This document shows, one piece after another, positions 7,126 to 13,317 of a stretch of DNA of 19,714 bases. Under the pieces are notes generated by a model, which saw only the letters and a program-made list of their open reading frames with translations, was not told the origin of the DNA and searched no databases. Each line of letters opens with the position of its first letter. Within the stretch, counting starts at the first letter, position 1. The translations under genes and the position numbers were made by a program. Origin of the DNA: CAMLQK01 sp964654135 (lineage in GTDB: Bacteria > Patescibacteriota > Saccharimonadia > Saccharimonadales > UBA4665); contig CAZZHV010000021.1 in the NCBI GenBank assembly GCA_964654135.1, positions 1-19,714 on the forward strand, given 5' to 3'.

Positions 7126-8213
7126 GGGTAAATATATGCCGAGAACTTGCTGAGTGGGCTGTAGGAGTAGCGGAAGTGACCCTGCCAATCGTAGTTCATT
7201 TCGCTCACTAGTACGTAGCCTTCGGGCACAGCTTTGCCATCGTAGATTGCGCCAGGCAATGCTTGGACAATAGCAACGTGACCATAATAGCCAGCTGTTT
7301 CTACGGCAATTGCACCAACTGCTGGCGTCGCGTGGGTTGGGTAGTTCGATGTGCGAGCCCAGCGATTAGCGTTGCCCGAAACGTGGAAATCGGAATGTCC
7401 ACCAATAGTCGTAAAGTACCAAAAGGCGTATGAAGTACACTCGCGATTAATGCGATCGCTGCTGTATGAAACGGTTGCAATGCTGTCCATGCGAGCGTCA
7501 CACCATTCCATGGGATAACCGCCATTGCCTGCGCCACTATCGCACAAACCACCAGAGCCGGTTGGCTTAACGGGAGTAACAGCAACAGTATCTTGCTGAA
7601 TCAAAGTTGCCTGGTGTGCTTGCTCAGGCGTAATAACTGGTACATCTTTGCCATTTTGCGGGTGAATAACCGATGCGAGTCGGCTATTCGTAATACCAGA
7701 GACATTGCCAAACACGTGGCTTATACCTCTGCCAATTAGTACAAATGGGAACGTCACGACCTTAAAGATGAACGAAACTGTCCAGCCTATAGCACGCACG
7801 ATAGCAAATAGTATGATGCCAATAATGCGGATGATTGTGATGATTGTGATGGCGATCGCACGCACTACAGCAACGACCCCCGTGCGAATGGCATGGAGCG
7901 TGACAGTTACTGCCGTTTGTATGGCATGTCTGGTTTTTGTAAGCCCGTCGATAGCGGAAACCGTTGCATGAAGCGTACGGATTTCTATATTGCTCATCAT
8001 GAGATTCGTATTGCTATCAGCAGCAAACGGATTCGTTCGGTACGCAATTTGGCTTGAGATTTCGGTATCGTGTATGCGACTCACGATGTTAGAACGGTGT
8101 GCTTGTAGAGTCTGGCTGCAGAAGGTCAGTAGCCAAAAATCGAAACTGATGAACGCGACAACGTATAAAAGTCGCCGTTTCTTTTGTAGTGTATCTACTA
8201 GATCAAACAGCAT
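7122..8213 (-). CDS. Membrane-anchored CHAP-domain peptidase or amidase
   Basis: The protein has 363 residues. An N-terminal membrane helix (about 15-31) is followed by a long Ile/Val/Arg-rich stretch (about 100-165) that could be further membrane or amphipathic helices. A polar linker precedes a C-terminal CHAP domain (about 235-363) with the expected cysteine (Cys259 in RECTSYAFWYF) and histidine (His312 in YYGHVAIVQ), then EMNYDW. CHAP enzymes cleave peptidoglycan stem peptides or cross-bridges; in an epibiont this could serve its own wall or act on a host wall. ATG 8213 was preferred; a GTG at 8228 in frame would add five residues, and neither has a strong ribosome binding site. A minus-strand TATAAT at 8249-8244 is the likely -10. 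The catalytic call is fairly secure; the target is unknown. Confidence 0.8.
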   Translation of the reverse strand: MLFDLVDTLQKKRRLLYVVAFISFDFWLLTFCSQTLQAHRSNIVSRIHDTEISSQIAYRTNPFAADSNTNLMMSNIEIRTLHATVSAIDGLTKTRHAIQTAVTVTLHAIRTGVVAVVRAIAITIITIIRIIGIILFAIVRAIGWTVSFIFKVVTFPFVLIGRGISHVFGNVSGITNSRLASVIHPQNGKDVPVITPEQAHQATLIQQDTVAVTPVKPTGSGGLCDSGAGNGGYPMEWCDARMDSIATVSYSSDRINRECTSYAFWYFTTIGGHSDFHVSGNANRWARTSNYPTHATPAVGAIAVETAGYYGHVAIVQALPGAIYDGKAVPEGYVLVSEMNYDWQGHFRYSYSPLSKFSAYIYP

Positions 8214-8314
8214 AACGCTCGTTACCACTTTGTGATTTTATATATTATACCCTATTTTTGAATAAAATGCACGTTTTAAAAAATGATTCCAAGAGTATGC
8301 AGTGTTCGTAGCTC

Positions 8315-8343
8315 TTTTACCTCTAGCAATATGGCTATATACT
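8315..8343 (+). promoter_or_regulatory. Candidate promoter of the HAD-like gene
   Basis: -35 TTTTAC, a 17-bp spacer and -10 TATACT. The predicted start near 8350 gives a leader of about 20 nt that contains the AAGGGAG ribosome binding site. Confidence 0.45.
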
Positions 8344-8370
8344 AGGTATGTTCCTCGACAAGGGAGTGAA

Positions 8371-8862
8371 ATGCAGATCGTTCGAACCTCTCGATTTGGC
8401 ACGGACTTGGGTGACGTCGTCATCGACCGTCCCCGTATCAAAGGCGTCCTCATCGAGAAGCCCACGACAGAGCAGTTTGTGCAGGCGCCGCCTATCGCCG
8501 GTGCTTTCGACACAATCGCGCGAATCATCGACCACATTACGCCGGAACGATTCTTCGTCATCTCGAAGGTCAAGTCGGATCGCGAGTCGCTGCTGTGGCT
8601 GGATTACCACGATTTCTACGGCAGGACCGGCTTCCTGTCCCAGAACTTGCGCTTCTGCAGGGAGCGTCACGAGAAAGGTCTCATTTCAGACGCACTGCCG
8701 GGCGGATCGCTCACGCACTATGCGGACGATCGAGCCGAAGTGCTGAGTCATATGCCGAACGTGGCATGTCGATATCACTTTGGCCCTCAGAGTCAAGTGG
8801 ATACGCTCAGCTTGTTCGTCCCTGCCCCCACGTGGTCCTCGATCCAGAATGACCTGGCGTAG
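8371..8862 (+). CDS. HAD-superfamily-like protein, GC-rich
   Basis: The protein has 163 residues. ATG 8371 was chosen for its strong AAGGGAG site 5 nt upstream; ATG 8348 lies in another frame. HAD-type elements appear in order: motif I TDLGDVVID (Asp12), a motif-II-like FFVISK around 61-66, LDYHDFYGRTG, a motif-III lysine in RERHEKG (Lys102), and an acidic motif IV YADDRAEVLSH (Asp119, Asp120). The usual second motif-I aspartate is present only in altered spacing (D-L-G-D), so phosphatase activity is uncertain. The same layout occurs in short actinobacterial HAD-like proteins (recalled family pattern). Codon use is GC-rich compared with neighbours. A perfect 13-bp hairpin follows the stop. 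Confidence 0.7.
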   Translation: MQIVRTSRFGTDLGDVVIDRPRIKGVLIEKPTTEQFVQAPPIAGAFDTIARIIDHITPERFFVISKVKSDRESLLWLDYHDFYGRTGFLSQNLRFCRERHEKGLISDALPGGSLTHYADDRAEVLSHMPNVACRYHFGPQSQVDTLSLFVPAPTWSSIQNDLA

Positions 8863-8879
8863 GCAAACGCAGGAACTGG

Positions 8880-8918
8880 GTGAGGTGTCGCCGATCATTG
8901 CCGCTGGCGACACCTCAC
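8880..8918 (+). terminator. Perfect 13-bp hairpin after the HAD-like gene
   Basis: GTGAGGTGTCGCC (8880-8892), a 13-nt loop, then GGCGACACCTCAC (8906-8918). The stem is perfect but not followed by a T tract. It probably ends or protects the transcript, like the hairpins after the other GC-rich genes. Confidence 0.55.
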
Positions 8919-8983
8919 TACCTACTTACGACAAAACACCGAATTATTTGCGCCGCACAGCAGGAAGTTCGCGCATAATCTGG

Positions 8984-8989
8984 TACTAT
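8984..8989 (+). promoter_or_regulatory. Extended -10 box of the SGNH hydrolase gene
   Basis: TGG-TACTAT ends 6 nt before ATG 8996, with no Shine-Dalgarno: a leaderless arrangement. Confidence 0.45.
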
Positions 8990-8995
8990 AGGCCC

Positions 8996-9819
8996 ATGAA
9001 TACTAAACCTTCTGCACGAACCATTCTCTGTTACGGTGATTCAAATACTTTTGGTCAACGCTCCGATGACGTCAACAAAGGCCGTTGGCCAGCTGATGTA
9101 CGATGGGCTGGTCGTTTACAGCAACTACTGGGTGATGACCATTACATTATCGAGGAGGGGCTAAGTAGCCGCACGACCAATATCGACTATGCCAAAAAGC
9201 CCGGGCGCAACGGTAAGACCTACCTTATACCATGCCTGCAGAGCCATAATCCTATTAGTCTCGTAATTCTTATGTTGGGAACCAATGATTTTAAGGATGA
9301 ATTCCAACGCAGCGCACAAGATGTGGCAGATGCTGTCGCTGAACTTGTCACAGACATCAGGCAATATGCCCATAACAACGACCAGCAAACCCAGATCCTT
9401 ATTGTTAGCCCTATTCATNNNNNNNNNNNNNNNNNNNNNNNNNNNNNNNNNNNNNNNNNNNNNNNNNNNNNNNNNNNNNNNNNNNNNNNNNNNNNNNNNN
9501 NNNNNNNNNNNNNNNNNNATATGCCCATAACAACGACCAGCAAACCCAGATCCTTATTGTTAGCCCTATTCATATTAAAGCCGATGCGCCAAACTTTGCA
9601 CTACTGTATGGCGCTAAATATGGAATCGGTAGTGTCCAAAAATCCCTAGATCTAGCTGATTGCCTCGCACAAACAGCAAGCGATAATCAATGTATGTTCT
9701 TTGACGCTGCTAGCGTTGCAGAAGCTGGCGAAGACGGCCTGCATTTTAGCAAAGACTCCCATGAGTCATTCGCGCAAGCACTTAGCAAATCTGGCTACGT
9801 TACCTCTGAAGATAATTAG
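8996..9819 (+). CDS. SGNH/GDSL-type esterase, split by an assembly gap
   Basis: The left part (8996-9418) encodes 141 residues in frame. After the N gap, a repeated 55 bp must be discarded; translation then resumes at 9574 in frame to TAG at 9817-9819. The repaired protein has 222 residues. SGNH signatures are complete: the nucleophile serine in GDSN (Ser16), GTND at 95-98, and the Asp-His pair in DGLHFS (Asp195, His198 in the repaired numbering). It resembles arylesterase-like GDSL hydrolases that remove acyl groups from small esters or sugars. There is no signal peptide, so it is probably cytoplasmic. It starts after an extended -10 box and overlaps the convergent ATP-grasp gene by 20 bp. 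The break is an assembly artefact, not a pseudogene (see the gap entry). Confidence 0.85.
9364..9573. other. Scaffold gap of exactly 100 N flanked by an identical 55-bp overlap
   Basis: Bases 9364-9418 and 9519-9573 are identical over 55 bp on either side of N 9419-9518. A 55-bp contig-end overlap equals a common de Bruijn k-mer length, and 100 N is the usual placeholder for unknown gap size. Collapsing the duplicate restores an intact reading frame. Confidence 0.9.
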
Positions 9820-10768
9820 CTATCGACTTGCCTATCGGCAGTCCAGTCGCAGCTTCAATATACGCCCACTGGCCGTTAGGGTTATTTTCCAGAAACCACC
9901 ACACTCCTGCCGTATCGCAAATTAGGTCAAGTGCACCATATGGCATGTCGAGCATTTTACAGTGCATAACACATCGATCCGACAAGTCTTTAGGTAACTC
10001 AATTGCTGCTATCTGTGACTCATCCTCGTGATGTCGCGACCGATTGTCTCGAATCCGACCTTCGAGATGTGCATTGAGTCCGGTGTTAGCCTGTTTTAAC
10101 CGTACGGTTGCTGCGAATACCTGGTTGCCTACAACGGTAACTCGGGCCTCGCTGGCAACATCGATAGCCTTCTGAAATATTGTGGGTGCCAAATGAAGCT
10201 CCGACAGATCAGGCACAAAATCACCACCTACCAATGTTGACATGAGTACGGTTTGCTGGCCATTTATTTTAGGAAACGTAGCGCTGAGCGGCTTACTAAT
10301 GCACGTACCATGCTTCTTGATAAAGGCTGCGGCTGCCGCCTTGTCGGACGTACAAAGTGTTGGCGGCACATTAAAGCCGCAAGTCTGTGCCATCTGTAAT
10401 TGCAGCGTTTTATTATTTGCACGAGTTTGGGTAAAGTAGTCCGAAAGCCAGTTACTCTTGGGAAATGCTGTGAGCAATTGCCTCGAGAGGCGCTCAATGG
10501 CGTGCCTACTATACTCTCTAAATTCTGGTTTTACGGGCAGGTCTGCCGCACGTATGAGCTGTGGCTTACGATACCAAATGCCACGTAGATTTGTTATGTC
10601 TGTGCCATTGTAGCGAACGGTGTATGTATTATCTTCAAAAGCAAAGCTAAGCCGCGCAGCGTCAAGCAAGTGCTGTGGATCGATGCGAATAAAAGGCTGC
10701 TCCAAGTGTTTCTCGACAAATGGAATATGCGCATCATGTTGGGCGCTTATGACTGCGACCTGCTTCAT
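9800..10768 (-). CDS. Graspetide maturase, MvdD/TgmB-like ATP-grasp ligase
   Basis: The protein has 322 residues, the usual length for this family. Members form ester or amide links between Thr/Ser/Lys and Asp/Glu side chains in a precursor peptide, activating the carboxylate as an acyl-phosphate. Diagnostic features are GIWYRKP (63-69), WLSDYFTQTRANNKTLQLQ (from 107), the nucleotide-binding lysine in ISKP (Lys159), an acidic Asp281-containing strand, and the C-terminal ENNPNGQW plus ATGLPIG (294-313). The last two are hallmarks that separate it from general ATP-grasp enzymes. ATG 10768 has AAGGAA upstream. The precursor gene ends 15 nt before it on the same strand, so the two form an operon. 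No acetyltransferase or dedicated exporter lies immediately beside it. Confidence 0.9.
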   Translation of the reverse strand: MKQVAVISAQHDAHIPFVEKHLEQPFIRIDPQHLLDAARLSFAFEDNTYTVRYNGTDITNLRGIWYRKPQLIRAADLPVKPEFREYSRHAIERLSRQLLTAFPKSNWLSDYFTQTRANNKTLQLQMAQTCGFNVPPTLCTSDKAAAAAFIKKHGTCISKPLSATFPKINGQQTVLMSTLVGGDFVPDLSELHLAPTIFQKAIDVASEARVTVVGNQVFAATVRLKQANTGLNAHLEGRIRDNRSRHHEDESQIAAIELPKDLSDRCVMHCKMLDMPYGALDLICDTAGVWWFLENNPNGQWAYIEAATGLPIGKSIANYLQR

Positions 10769-10783
10769 ATATAGTTCCTTTTA

Positions 10784-11014
10784 TTAGGCGAGCGTGAGAC
10801 TGTCGTCGTTCGCTGGCTCAACATACTCAGTGTTGGCATCATCATAACCGCCATCACCAGAGTCACACGGCTGATTTTCTACATCAAGACCATTAGAACA
10901 TGCCAATGCTCCAGCTGCTGCTTCAGGGGTAAGATTTATGAGCAGTTCAACTCCATAAGGATCTTTGAGCTCTGTTTCCCATTGCTCAAAATCAGAACTA
11001 TTTGGGTTTGTCAT
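10784..11014 (-). CDS. Graspetide precursor peptide
   Basis: A 76-residue peptide; ATG 11014 is fixed by AAGGAGG 6 nt upstream. The leader carries DPYGVELL (18-25), which fits the P-F/Y-x-L/V-x-L pattern that ATP-grasp maturases recognise in many graspetide leaders. After Cys50 the tail (51-76) is strongly acidic and dotted with hydroxyl residues: Asp51, 54, 58, 59, 70 and 71, Glu63 and 66, with Ser52, Thr62, Ser72 and Thr74. There is no lysine after Lys17, so any crosslinks in the tail should be esters only. Two cysteines (39 and 50) are unusual and may flank the leader/core junction. It lies 15 nt before the maturase gene. The core boundary is inferred. Confidence 0.8.
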   Translation of the reverse strand: MTNPNSSDFEQWETELKDPYGVELLINLTPEAAAGALACSNGLDVENQPCDSGDGGYDDANTEYVEPANDDSLTLA

Positions 11015-11041
11015 ATATCCTCCTTGCTTACTGTATTTTCT

Positions 11042-11069
11042 AGTATAGACCAATGTCATACACATGCAA
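11042..11069 (-). promoter_or_regulatory. Promoter of the graspetide operon
   Basis: Minus-strand TTGCAT (11069-11064) and TATACT (11047-11042) are separated by 16 bp. The start would be near 11035, giving a leader of about 20 nt with the AAGGAGG site. Confidence 0.5.
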
Positions 11070-11090
11070 TGTGTCGATCGAGTTGCGCCA

Positions 11091-11123
11091 AAATAAAAAG
11101 ACACCGACTACGGGTCAGTGTCT
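11091..11123 (-). terminator. Intrinsic terminator upstream of the graspetide operon
   Basis: The stem AGACAC/GTGTCT with an inner GAC/GTC pair (one mismatch) is followed on the minus strand by TTTTTATTT. It would end transcription coming from the acidic-peptide gene at 11245-11532. Confidence 0.65.
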
Positions 11124-11126
11124 GAT

Positions 11127-11234
11127 ATATTACGGTGTAATATGATGGGCGAGATTCCAAGTGGTTGTTGGATTCGCCCATCACGGCGATGCGAGGCAGC
11201 CTAGAGGCTGTGTGGTGCAAGTGCGGCTGCCGTG
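11127..11234 (-). other. Structured untranslated region with several hairpins
   Basis: Four inverted repeats are packed here: ATATTAC-ggt-GTAATAT (11127-11143); TGATGGGCGA/TCGCCCATCA (11143-11152 and 11174-11183) with inner TCCAA/TTGGA; CAGCC-taga-GGCTG (11197-11210); and an enclosing CACGGC/GCCGTG (11182-11187 and 11229-11234). It lies between the acidic-peptide stop and the terminator. It may be the 3' untranslated region of that mRNA or a small RNA. Confidence 0.5.
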
Positions 11235-11244
11235 AGGCGTTGGA

Positions 11245-11532
11245 CTAGCTGACGGTTGTCAGCACGAGGAGACGGCTGCTGGTGGCAGCGTTCTCTTCGG
11301 ACTCGTCCTCATCGAGAGGCCAGGTGGACGACTCCGGAGAGGCGGGGTTGATGTCGGGGACGTCGTCCTCGTCTTCACCGTCCTTGCCGGGCCAGCTGGA
11401 AGCCTCCGCTTCGGTGCTCTCGTCCTCGTCCTCGTCGTCGAAGTCCGACCACTCGGTGGCGGTGGGACCGACGATCTTCAGAAGGTCCTCGACGCTGACG
11501 GCGTGAGGCGCTTCGAGAAGTGCTGCAGGCAT
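11245..11532 (-). CDS. GC-rich acidic Trp-repeat peptide, candidate RiPP precursor
   Basis: A 95-residue peptide starting at ATG 11532. A leader-like helix (ALLEAPHAVSVEDLLKIVG, 4-22) is followed by three acidic blocks, each opened by tryptophan: Trp28 (TEWSDFDDEDEDES), Trp47 (SSWPGKDGEDEDD) and Trp71 (STWPLDEDESEEN). The last two share S-S/T-W-P and an acidic run, with Ser/Thr just before and after. Hydroxyl residues beside dense Asp/Glu are what graspetide cores look like, and the graspetide maturase is about 480 bp away on the same strand; no established core motif is matched. Codon use is GC-rich, unlike the neighbouring graspetide genes. A -10-like TAAAAT lies at 11565-11560. It could instead be a simple acidic binding protein. 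Confidence 0.6.
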   Translation of the reverse strand: MPAALLEAPHAVSVEDLLKIVGPTATEWSDFDDEDEDESTEAEASSWPGKDGEDEDDVPDINPASPESSTWPLDEDESEENAATSSRLLVLTTVS

Positions 11533-11626
11533 GGCTACTCTTTCGCCTAGGAGAACGGCATTTTAATGGATATCTTCCAGTGAAGTTCCACGAGCTCTCC
11601 AAGTGTCTTATTAAAGGCCACACTAC

Positions 11627-11651
11627 TTTGATTGTCAAATTTGTATACAAA
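11627..11651 (+). promoter_or_regulatory. Doubled TTTG-CAAA inverted repeat (candidate operator)
   Basis: Two back-to-back copies of TTTG-N5-CAAA and TTTG-N4-CAAA; the second is the perfect palindrome TTTGTATACAAA. It lies 53 bp before the start at 11704 and about 95 bp before the divergent acidic-peptide gene, a suitable place for a regulator. Confidence 0.35.
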
Positions 11652-11703
11652 AGGTCTCTGTGATAGTCTATTGTTTTTAATATCATCTACTAGGAGCCCG
11701 GCA

Positions 11704-12552
11704 ATGTCTTTACCCGAAACTGCATATGATCATGCTGAGCCTGTACTGCACGCGATCGCATCAGATTTCAGCTTTGATACCTTTGTGTATCTTGCTGAGC
11801 TGCAAAAAATAAGCCAAGAAGAAAACATTGCGCCCGAGAACTGGCGGGATTTGCTGGCTGCATGGGACTATGATCCCGAGACTGCCCTAGAACAGAACGG
11901 CCGCGGCAACTGTATCGACTTCGCATGCTACGGTCGCAACGCGCTTCGAGAAGTTGGCATCGAAACTGATACTGTCGGAGAGATTTCGCGACTTGGTCAC
12001 GTAACTCTCGTGACAGAGCTCGAAGGGCCAGGACAGAATTTTACCTTGTTCGAAACGAGCTGGAAGGCGTCGCGCCCAGTTCCATTGTTACCTATTGGTG
12101 TTTCTCATGAATCTGGCGGCGGTGTCTTTACCACGACAGCGCACGATGATGAGGCATTGACGCAAAGTATTATTACGCCACGTGGCAACGAGACAGAGCG
12201 TACGCTATCTATGCAGCCCATGACTAATGACGAAATGACATATATTACTCGTTTGCGCCGCCAATACCAGAAGGGTCTCCATATGTTCACTCCTCTTGGC
12301 GACAATGTGCCGGACTACTATATTCGGTATAACTCCAAGCAAGAAGCACTCATGAGCAATGTCGATGGCTTGCCAAAATACTTCCAAGAAAACGACATTA
12401 CATCTCAAATGAACCAAGAAATATCAAATGCATTTGGCTTTGATGTCAAAGAAGAGCTCGTTGCGGCGCTTGGTCTTCGTCGCGCCCTCCCGGCGGATTA
12501 CTGGCTTGATCCATCTCAGCAAAAGCCTGGCTTGCTCGCTATTGGACTGTAG
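11704..12552 (+). CDS. Cys-His protein, possibly transglutaminase-like or papain-fold
   Basis: The protein has 282 residues; ATG 11704 was chosen for AGGAG 8 nt upstream and for giving an acceptable N-terminus. The central region carries NGRGNCIDFACYGRNALRE, with a candidate catalytic Cys70 at the start of a helix, then GHVTLVTEL with His99, then TLFETSW, a Cys-(about 30)-His-(short) acidic order typical of transglutaminase-like and related cysteine hydrolase folds. The C-terminal 130 residues are unmatched; they include RLRRQYQKGLHMF and a late helical part. There is no signal peptide. It is divergent from the acidic peptide and could be a cytoplasmic peptidase or crosslinker; linkage to the peptide loci is unproven. 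Confidence in the gene is high, in the fold moderate. Confidence 0.75.
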   Translation: MSLPETAYDHAEPVLHAIASDFSFDTFVYLAELQKISQEENIAPENWRDLLAAWDYDPETALEQNGRGNCIDFACYGRNALREVGIETDTVGEISRLGHVTLVTELEGPGQNFTLFETSWKASRPVPLLPIGVSHESGGGVFTTTAHDDEALTQSIITPRGNETERTLSMQPMTNDEMTYITRLRRQYQKGLHMFTPLGDNVPDYYIRYNSKQEALMSNVDGLPKYFQENDITSQMNQEISNAFGFDVKEELVAALGLRRALPADYWLDPSQQKPGLLAIGL

Positions 12553-12580
12553 ATATCGACAGCTGGTAGCGTTAATTTAA

Positions 12581-12610
12581 TTACAACATTTCTCAATAAA
12601 GGCTTATACT
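12581..12610 (+). promoter_or_regulatory. Promoter of the AMIN-like protein gene
   Basis: TTACAA (12581-12586), an 18-bp spacer, then TATACT (12605-12610). The leader to ATG 12646 carries TTAGGAGGGTG, a strong ribosome binding site. Confidence 0.5.
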
Positions 12611-12645
12611 AAAAGCATAAGGTTCTTTTAAGCTTAGGAGGGTGT

Positions 12646-13179
12646 ATGAAAAAACGTATGGTTCTAGCAGTAATTGGCGTCTTATTGACCGTTGGACTCG
12701 CTGGTTCTTCAGCAAGTGCAGCGCCATACTGTGGCATTACTTGGGGTAGTTTACCAAAGACAGCAACCGCATCGACAACACGACCACTTACTAACATTCG
12801 AACTGGTCAGCATGACTGCTATGATCGCATGGTCTTTGATCTATCTGGCACAGGTGCCACAGGCTATAGCGTGCGCTATGTCTCAAACATCTACGCCGAC
12901 GGATCGGGTGTGCTTATTCCTGTAAGCGGTGGAGCTAAACTGCAAATCGTAGTCAATGCGCCAGCCTACGATTCCCAGGGCAAGTCAACCTATGCAGGTG
13001 TTGTCGGCAAGACGCTGCCCGGTGTTAACCTAACTGGTTACCAAACATTTCGTGATGCCAAATATGCTGGCAGTTTCGAAGGTCAGACAACGGTAGGCTT
13101 GGGTGTTCGGGCTCAACTTCCGTTCCGTGTTACCACCAGTGAAAATCACGTTATTGTAGACGTCGCACATTACTGGTAG
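12646..13179 (+). CDS. Secreted AMIN-like domain protein
   Basis: The protein has 177 residues with a Sec signal peptide (MKKRM, a hydrophobic core to about 20, then SSASA) and likely cleavage near Ala25-Ala26. The mature part matches AMIN-like domain proteins of Actinobacteria and Saccharibacteria as I recall them: CGITWGSLPK near the start, then LTNIRTGQHDCYDRMVFDL with a second cysteine, GYSVRYV, and a closing strand ENHVIVDVAHYW. The two cysteines (Cys29 and the one in HDCYD) probably form a disulfide. AMIN-type domains bind cell-wall or surface polymers, so a role at the cell envelope is expected. It has its own promoter, a strong AGGAGGG site and a downstream terminator: a single-gene unit. 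Confidence 0.8.
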   Translation: MKKRMVLAVIGVLLTVGLAGSSASAAPYCGITWGSLPKTATASTTRPLTNIRTGQHDCYDRMVFDLSGTGATGYSVRYVSNIYADGSGVLIPVSGGAKLQIVVNAPAYDSQGKSTYAGVVGKTLPGVNLTGYQTFRDAKYAGSFEGQTTVGLGVRAQLPFRVTTSENHVIVDVAHYW

Positions 13180-13200
13180 ATTATCTAAAGATAAAAAACA

Positions 13201-13228
13201 AAACACCCGGCGCAATCCGGGTGTTTTT
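13201..13228 (+). terminator. Intrinsic terminator after the AMIN-like gene
   Basis: AAACACCCGG-cgcaat-CCGGGTGTTT, a perfect 10-bp stem running into five T residues (13224-13228). Confidence 0.85.
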
Positions 13229-13317
13229 GCGTAAGTTAGCGCCGCGGAGGCTGTAAGATTTTTACTAGTCTTACGTGCATAGAAGCGTATGCTAGTAAAC
13301 ACAGAGAGGAGGCTATT

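Noticed and set aside
8780..9649. A long plus-strand frame reading from inside the HAD-like gene into the SGNH gene
   Set aside because: It runs out of phase through the HAD-like gene before entering the SGNH frame, and its later part crosses the N gap out of frame. The real SGNH start at 8996 has its own -10 box.
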